A stretch of 64,000 bases of DNA, taken from contig JASJOG010000019.1 in NCBI GenBank assembly GCA_030142905.1, forward strand, positions 257,501 to 321,500, in the 5' to 3' direction. The notes under the pieces are model-generated. The model ran no database searches. It was not told the DNA's origin and saw only the letters and a list, made by a program, of their open reading frames with translations. This stretch comes from Heliopora coerulea. Lineage: Eukaryota > Cnidaria > Anthozoa > Scleralcyonacea > Helioporidae. Each line of letters opens with the position of its first letter. Within the stretch, counting starts at the first letter, position 1. Below are positions 58,920 through 64,000 of the stretch, one piece after another. The position numbers were made by a program, and so were the translations under genes.

Positions 58920-61900
58920 ATGGACTGTACGCCTAATTGTCGGCTTGCTAGTCATGCTGACGTGGTCCTTTCGGCTGTGACACGTGAGGAGCTTAATGTA
59001 ATCAAGTGTTTCGTGAATTACTTCTGCAGAAATGGAGCTAGAGTGCTCGACTCATTCGGACGGAATGCTCTTCATGTGGCAGCGTCGTGTGGCAAAAAGG
59101 ACGTCGTACAGTGGCTCTTGGAGGAAGGCAAACTTGGGATTGAAGACAAAGATAGTGAGTCAGGTTGGACTGCATTGCATCGTAGTTGCTATTATGGCCA
59201 TCTTTCGTGTGCAGTACTGCTGATTCAGGTATGTGTTTTGCTCAAACTTTAGAAGTTATCCCCTTCATTTCGTTAAAAAGCGATACCAAAGTGAAGAGCA
59301 GCTGTTTTGAGGTCATGGCCCCACCCCCTGGAGCAGGTCAGGGATTTGGAGACCCATCTCTTGAAAATCTGGTGCATGGACATATGTCATCCAGACAAGA
59401 GACTGGACTTTTGAGTGGTTAGGCCAGTTATATCTGCCTTATATTTGGTGGTGTGTATCAAGGAGGGGTGGCAAAAAATATGCTAAGGCTATAGAATTCC
59501 TGTGCCAAGACTCAAGGAGTGCCAGATGCTTTTAATTTTCACTTGAGTCTTCAACCCCATATTGATGTCAATCAATTTAAAACCTTGGTAGATCAACCCA
59601 AATTGTAAGGTCAGGTGCAAATTTGTCCTTAGAAGGAACAGGAGAATGCAGACTGGTACAAAGCTAGCAAGAAAAGGCAAAAGGCATTCATACATGTAAT
59701 ATTATTTTATTATTGATAGGGTTATATTATCAATATTATTTTTGGAAATGATAAATATGTGATTAAAATACCAGGTTGATAAAATTGCTAAAAATGCTGA
59801 AAGTTCCTCTTTATACAAATCAGGTTTCTTCTAATGGAACCAAATGGTGAAGTTGAAAGGTTGATAACTACCATGACTGACTCAAAGAATTCCAGTGTTT
59901 TGAGCAGAGGTTCTTTGTCAGGAATGAAAATTTCAGAGAAATGTGTTCAGAACCCATTTCTTTCCTGACAAAGGACCTTTGCTCAAAACGTTGGAATTCT
60001 TTGAGTCAGATTAATCATGGCAGTTACCAACCTTTTAACTTTTTACCTTATTTATCACTGTCTATGCAGTATTCTATTCTTATATCATCAAATAGTGAAA
60101 CTCTTGAGAGGTAATTTCTGATATTATTGTTTGATACAGGAAAGTTTGAAGAACAGTACCCTTGCCTTTCTTTATATTAATTTTTAGTTTAACAGGAAAC
60201 ATATGTTTGAGACATGCACTATGTAAGTAATTTATTTTTCCATTTTTCCTGTATCCAAGTTTGGAGCCAATATTTATGAAAAAGATTTTGAGGGAATCTC
60301 ACCTGTCGAACTGCTGATGCTTGATTCACCTCGAAAAACTTATTCATTAGAACATTATCCGTTCACTGACAAGAATAAAGGGCCAAAGAGGAAAGGTATG
60401 TGGCATGAAAATTAAATTTTTTTGATTTTGGTCAAAGTACATGAATGAAGGAATGACAGACTGCCCTTACAAAAATTCAAAATGATTTTTCTATGTTTAC
60501 CTCAATGCAAAAGCCTTACCATTAAGGTACTTAGCTGTGATAAAAGCATTTTAGCAATTAGCAATTGTCCATAAGATTAGGTCAGCAAAAAGTTGCTGAT
60601 ATCAAAAGGTAAGAGGCAAGAAAATTAATAATTTTGTTTATATTCTACAAAAGTGTTTGCAAATGAAAGACTATCCTAATGAGAACTTCAAATCACATTC
60701 CAACATCAACATTTGCAAAAATAAAATGTCATCAAGATATGGGAATGTTTGTGATTGATAATAACCAAATGAATTTGAGTCACAAAAAGTTTATTAGCTG
60801 AAGGGATTAATGAAATCAAAACAACCAGTAAATGATGGGATTGTGGTAGCTTGGTAATTATGTTTTTAATACGCACGCTCTCAAGCTGTTCTCTCAGAAA
60901 AACTTTCTGAGTCCCTGACAGGAATCAAAAGTTTTTTTTTTTCCTGTCAGGGACTCAGAAAGTTTTTCTGAGAGAACAGCTTGAGAGCGTGCGTATTAAA
61001 AATGAAAATAAAAAAAAATAAAAATAAAAATTAAAAAAATTAAAAAATCAGTAAATGCCCCACAATGTTATGAAGACAGAAATTAGATTACTCAGGAAAG
61101 AAATTGAAAGTATGAGATGCTGATTCATATGTAGCTCTTATAATCTATATCAGTTCCTTGACATGGGGATATGTTGGGGTTGACAAGGGCACTTGCCACA
61201 TGTGGATCCTGATAAGATTCACAAATTGTTGTTGAAAAAACACTCATCTCCAGACATTTTAGATAAACTTTGTAAACTAAAGACACTGAAAATGGACATT
61301 TTGGTATTGATAAGAGCCCAGATTTACATTTAATGTACTTTTTACTCTGCTAATGAGTAAATGGCCAAACTTGCACATGTTTTGTTCATGTCTTGTTCAT
61401 ATTTTTACATTGGCTAATTTCTTTTGACTTCCTCCTTGGAAAAAATCCAGAGAATGGACATGTTCCCAAATACTGTACATGAAGTAATCAACTAGATATT
61501 TTTTCTAACAGATGATATTGTCCAAAATTTAATTGCTCACTGCTAGCATGTTTGCCAACAGTTTGTTATTGTACAGTTATCAATTTTAGGAGCTTTGGTA
61601 GATGTTTTTAGCTGGGGTAGGAACACCAACTTTACTCTAGGCCATGGTGATGAGAAAGAGCGACATACTCCAGAAATAATTGAAGTCTTTGCAAAAAGGT
61701 TGAAGATCAGCATTCAGGAGGCAAGTCAATGTGTTTATTAAAAATCCAAATTATTTACCTTAGATTGATTAATGGCTAAAAAGCCCTTTTGCTTACCTTA
61801 GGTAGGGTGCCCTTTTAAAATCCTGGGGTAATGATGGTATTGGCACAGAGCATGAAAGTCTAGATCAGGGTCATTAAAGTAAGAACTGAAGGGTTTAGCC

Positions 61901-62841
61901 CCAGTCCCCTGACTGCTTGTAATCTGTTTTTTAAATTCAATTTTTGCTGCAAAATGCTGAAATTCAGCTTACAGAATTAATGCAGTTTATTATTATTATT
62001 ATTGTTATTGTTGTTGTTGTTGTCATCGTCGTTGTTGTTGTTGTCGTCGTTGTTGTTGTTGTCGTCGTTGTTGTTGTTGTCGTCGTTGTTGTTGTTGATA
62101 TTTCACATCTCTACACTATTGGTGTAGTGGACACTGATATCTGTCCCTGTGGTACCCCACAAAGCACTGCCCATATCACAAAAGACTGCCCTATCTTCAG
62201 CCCCCCAAATGGAACCAAAGGGTTGAAAGATCTTGATGAGGATACCATAACCTGGCTCCAAAGCCATGACATCCCCATGTGATGACACTGGTTGGCTTGT
62301 TTTTATTCACACCTTAAGACGGTATTATTATTATTATTATTATTATTATTAAAAAATTATTATTGTTATTGTTTGATTATTATTATTATTATTATTATTA
62401 TCATTAAACAAGTGACATTGTGCTAGTATTTCCATTTGTAGCACAGTGATGGGTAGATAGTTTGTCCAGCACAAGTACGAAATTCTGTTATATTCGTGTT
62501 TGCTGACAAAAGAACCTTATCTCATAATGTAGTGTGTAACAGTGTTATGTGAAAAATTTCCCCATTAGCATCATTTGTCCCATGAAAATAACAAGCTTCA
62601 CAAAATTTAACTTCTTACAGGTTTTGATACAGACTATTTCATTAAACAATCACCTTGGTAGTGAAATGGTTAATTTCGCAGACATTCCTTCCTCCTCCCG
62701 ATAGTTAGTAGAATGATTCTCTCTTTTCAGATCGTCATTTCCAAGTTTCACACGGTGTTTTTGGCTAACAATGGCAGCGTTTGGACGTGTGGCCATGGAC
62801 AAGGAGGTCGGCTAGGTCATGGACATGAAAAGACAATCTTG
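58920..62841 (+). CDS. IBTK: IBTK (inhibitor of Bruton tyrosine kinase homologue), 5' part
   Basis: First four coding exons: 58920-59228, 60260-60395, 61590-61720, 62731-62841; the gene continues beyond the window. Exon 1 starts MDCTPNCR and holds two ankyrin repeats (FGRNALHVAASCGKKDVVQW, SGWTALHRSCYYGHLSCAVL). Exon 2 completes a third ankyrin-like unit, FGANIYEKDFEGISPVELLM. Exons 3-4 begin the RCC1 repeats (VFSWGRNTNFTLGHGDE; VWTCGHGQGGRLGHGHE). The order ankyrin then RCC1 and these exact motifs are those of IBTK, whose full protein (about 1350 aa in human) goes on to BTB domains and acts as a substrate adaptor for CUL3 ubiquitin ligases. The intron after exon 3 uses a GC donor (GAG/GCAAGT). 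The intron after exon 2 holds a foldback. Confidence 0.92.
59850..60042. mobile_element. Foldback element, arms ~85 bp
   Basis: AAGTTGAAAGGTTGATAACT at the left pairs with AGTTACCAACCTTTTAACTT at the right. The arms also share GACTCAAAGAATTCCA and TTTGTCAGGAA. The right arm reads CTGACAAAGG-ACCTTTGCTC-AAAACG. Words of this family also occur near 21960-22020 and 47590-47640. In IBTK intron 1. Confidence 0.85.
60861..61002. mobile_element. Foldback with tRNA-like ends, family B
   Basis: TTTTTAATACGCACGCTCTC leads inward through TCAGAAAAACTTTCTGAGTC and CCTGACAGG to a T-rich centre, then the nearly perfect inverse. The same outer words occur in the foldback at 10248-10632, here without the tRNA-like half. 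In IBTK intron 2. Confidence 0.9.
61990..62098 (+). repeat. (GTT)n/(GTC)n microsatellite
   Basis: Alternating TTGTTGTTG and TCGTCG blocks, about 110 bases, immediately upstream of the retroelement fragment. A second, TTA-type, microsatellite follows at 62325-62405. IBTK intron 3. Confidence 0.9.
62099..62282 (+). pseudogene. Likely C-terminal fragment of a non-LTR retrotransposon ORF2
   Basis: An open frame running in from the microsatellite gives a Cys/His pattern, CPCGTPQSTAHITKDCP, and ends at TGA 62280. C-x-C-G then H and C-P is the pattern found after the reverse transcriptase domain in many LINE-type elements. It is a short relic without an RT core. Identification is by pattern only. 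Confidence 0.5.
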
Positions 62842-62987
62842 GTAAGAAGCTTGCTGGCTACATGGTTTGCAAAAAGTCGGGGAGCTTCAGTCAAACTCAA
62901 TTTTTCAGGTTGCAGGGTTAACTAAAAGACTGAGAAACTACGTTGTATAAAGGTTTCCATGGTGAAAAACAGCTTTTTTTTATCAAA

Positions 62988-63188
62988 AGTGGAGATAGTT
63001 GGTTACAACATGTGTTATTTTTACTCTGAGCTTTCGGCGCGTGAACCAACGCTGTGATCAGAGATGTTATGAACACTGAAGGTTTAGGCTACTATACTCT
63101 GATGATGGTCCGAGTTCATGGACCCGAAAGCTCAGCATAAAAAAATAACACATGGTGTAACCCACAGCCTCTACTTTTAATAAAATAG
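62988..63188. mobile_element. Foldback element with hammerhead-like word
   Basis: AAAAGTGGAGATAGTTGGTT and ACATGTGTTATTTTTACTCT at the left pair with AAAATAACACATGGTGTAAC and CCTCTACTTTTAATA at the right. The right half contains CTGATGAT, a GGTCC/GGACC hairpin, and CGAAA (63100-63130). Confidence 0.8.
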
Positions 63189-63499
63189 GCTGAGAAACTG
63201 TAGAAATAAAAGCAGAAAATCCTTACGGTCCGGGCGAAGGCTCATTGCCCAAAACATTGGGAATTTCTGGATTTAGTTTTAGCAGTTTCTCAACCTCTTG
63301 GCTTTTTCTGCATCTTCTAACGTTGCCCATGTAGCATTCTACCTTCATATCTTTGTCGGGGTCTGGGTAAGAAACTTATTTTCGAACCCACTTTGATCAT
63401 TAGGCTAGTGGGTGAAATTTGCATTTGCGAAATTTATGAAGGTCATAAAAACAAATCAATGAACTAAATATCTGTATGCAAAAAACTGCCGTGGGGTAG

Positions 63500-63765
63500 T
63501 ATTCTTTAATCACCCTCAGGATGAGGATTGTTCTGTCATAGAATCGAATCACTGCACATCCTCACGGATATAAAAGGGTTAAGTCGTCACGAGAATCTCT
63601 CGTGCACTTAAAATGGATTAAACGAGCATACAGTCGACTCGACAGCTCAATTGGTAGAGCAACGGTCCAGCAACCCGAAGATGCGAGTTCGAATCCCGCT
63701 CAAGTCAACTTTTCTAGATGACTTTAGCAATGTAGGTTAACCACGAAATATTCTGTTGTTTGGTA
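63500..63765 (+). repeat. tRNA-derived repeat family A, sense full copy
   Basis: A leader (GGATGAGGATTGTTCTG; CACGGATATAAAAGGGTTAA; CGTGCACTTAAAATGGATTA) precedes a tRNA-like body from about 63637 with GACTCGACAGCTCAATTGG and GAGTTCGAATCCCGCTCAAG, then a tail ending GCAATGTAGGTTAACCACGA. Both box motifs are intact; the anticodon arm is poor, so a functional tRNA is unlikely. Confidence 0.8.
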
Positions 63766-64000
63766 CATTAGTTACAAACTACCAGTGGATAATTAAGTCG
63801 CATTCATCCGCAAGAAATCGCACACACAACTTGAGCGAAAGAAATCATTGTATTTGTAACGTGTTCGATGTTCGAAGGATTTTTCCTTTCAGACCACTCA
63901 ATGAACATTCTAAATGTAGTATTCACTTATACGTTACTAAATGTTCTCCAGAAAAACTCACTCCCAAAAACATGCATGTGGTGAAATTTTGTTTCGGCTG

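Larger units (their letters stand above)
62842..64000. other. IBTK intron 4 (continues past window)
   Basis: After the GT donor at 62842 no further RCC1-coding exon is recognisable. The interval holds a foldback (62988-63188) and a full family A copy (63500-63765). Confidence 0.6.

Noticed and set aside
63637..63712. Possible functional tRNA gene
   Set aside because: Acceptor halves and A/B boxes pair well, but the anticodon arm does not fold convincingly and the same body occurs in many diverged repeat copies.

Overview
The window is nuclear DNA of an animal, most likely an anthozoan cnidarian (stony coral or relative). The evidence is AT-rich sequence, short exons split by long repeat-filled introns with GT-AG boundaries, animal gene families (NOX2, CCDC83, ZGLP1, MEAF6, IBTK, rhodopsin-like GPCR) that are clearly similar to but distant from vertebrate versions, and a heavy load of tRNA-derived repeats, foldback elements and hAT-type MITEs. 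The taxon is an inference from style; no marker gene settles it.

Layout. 1-3434: gene-free, with a hAT-like MITE and another dispersed repeat. 3435-8294 (+): a 1619-codon ORF without introns for a TOPAZ1-like CCCH zinc-finger protein. 8295-11090: its 3' UTR, then a foldback carrying tRNA 3' halves. 11091-26306 (+): a complete NOX2-type NADPH oxidase gene that I could splice into 21 coding exons (560 aa). 28211-38106 (+): a complete CCDC83 coiled-coil gene, 10 coding exons (383 aa). 39017-40336 (+): a two-exon ZGLP1-like gene with a GATA-type finger (292 aa). 43217-47415 (-): a seven-exon MEAF6 gene (161 aa), convergent with ZGLP1. 50116-51174 (+): a single-exon orphan class A GPCR. 55712-57397 (+): a single-exon PLP-dependent group II decarboxylase of the serine/histidine decarboxylase type. 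58920-62841 (+): the first four coding exons of IBTK, which runs off the window.

The genes do not form an operon or one pathway. Three (TOPAZ1, CCDC83, ZGLP1) have germline- or testis-biased relatives in mammals and lie within 36 kb, but two unrelated genes are interspersed or adjacent, so shared regulation is only a hypothesis. MEAF6 is a subunit of histone acetyltransferase complexes, NOX2 makes superoxide at membranes, and IBTK is an ankyrin/RCC1/BTB adaptor.

The least explained part of the window is its repeat landscape: at least eight copies or pieces of a SINE-like repeat with a tRNA-like body, several near-perfect long inverted repeats, some with two facing tRNA 3' halves, and several short motifs in those foldbacks that resemble the catalytic core of hammerhead ribozymes. 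Exon coordinates were derived by hand from splice signals, reading-frame continuity and recalled family sequences; no alignment was run.
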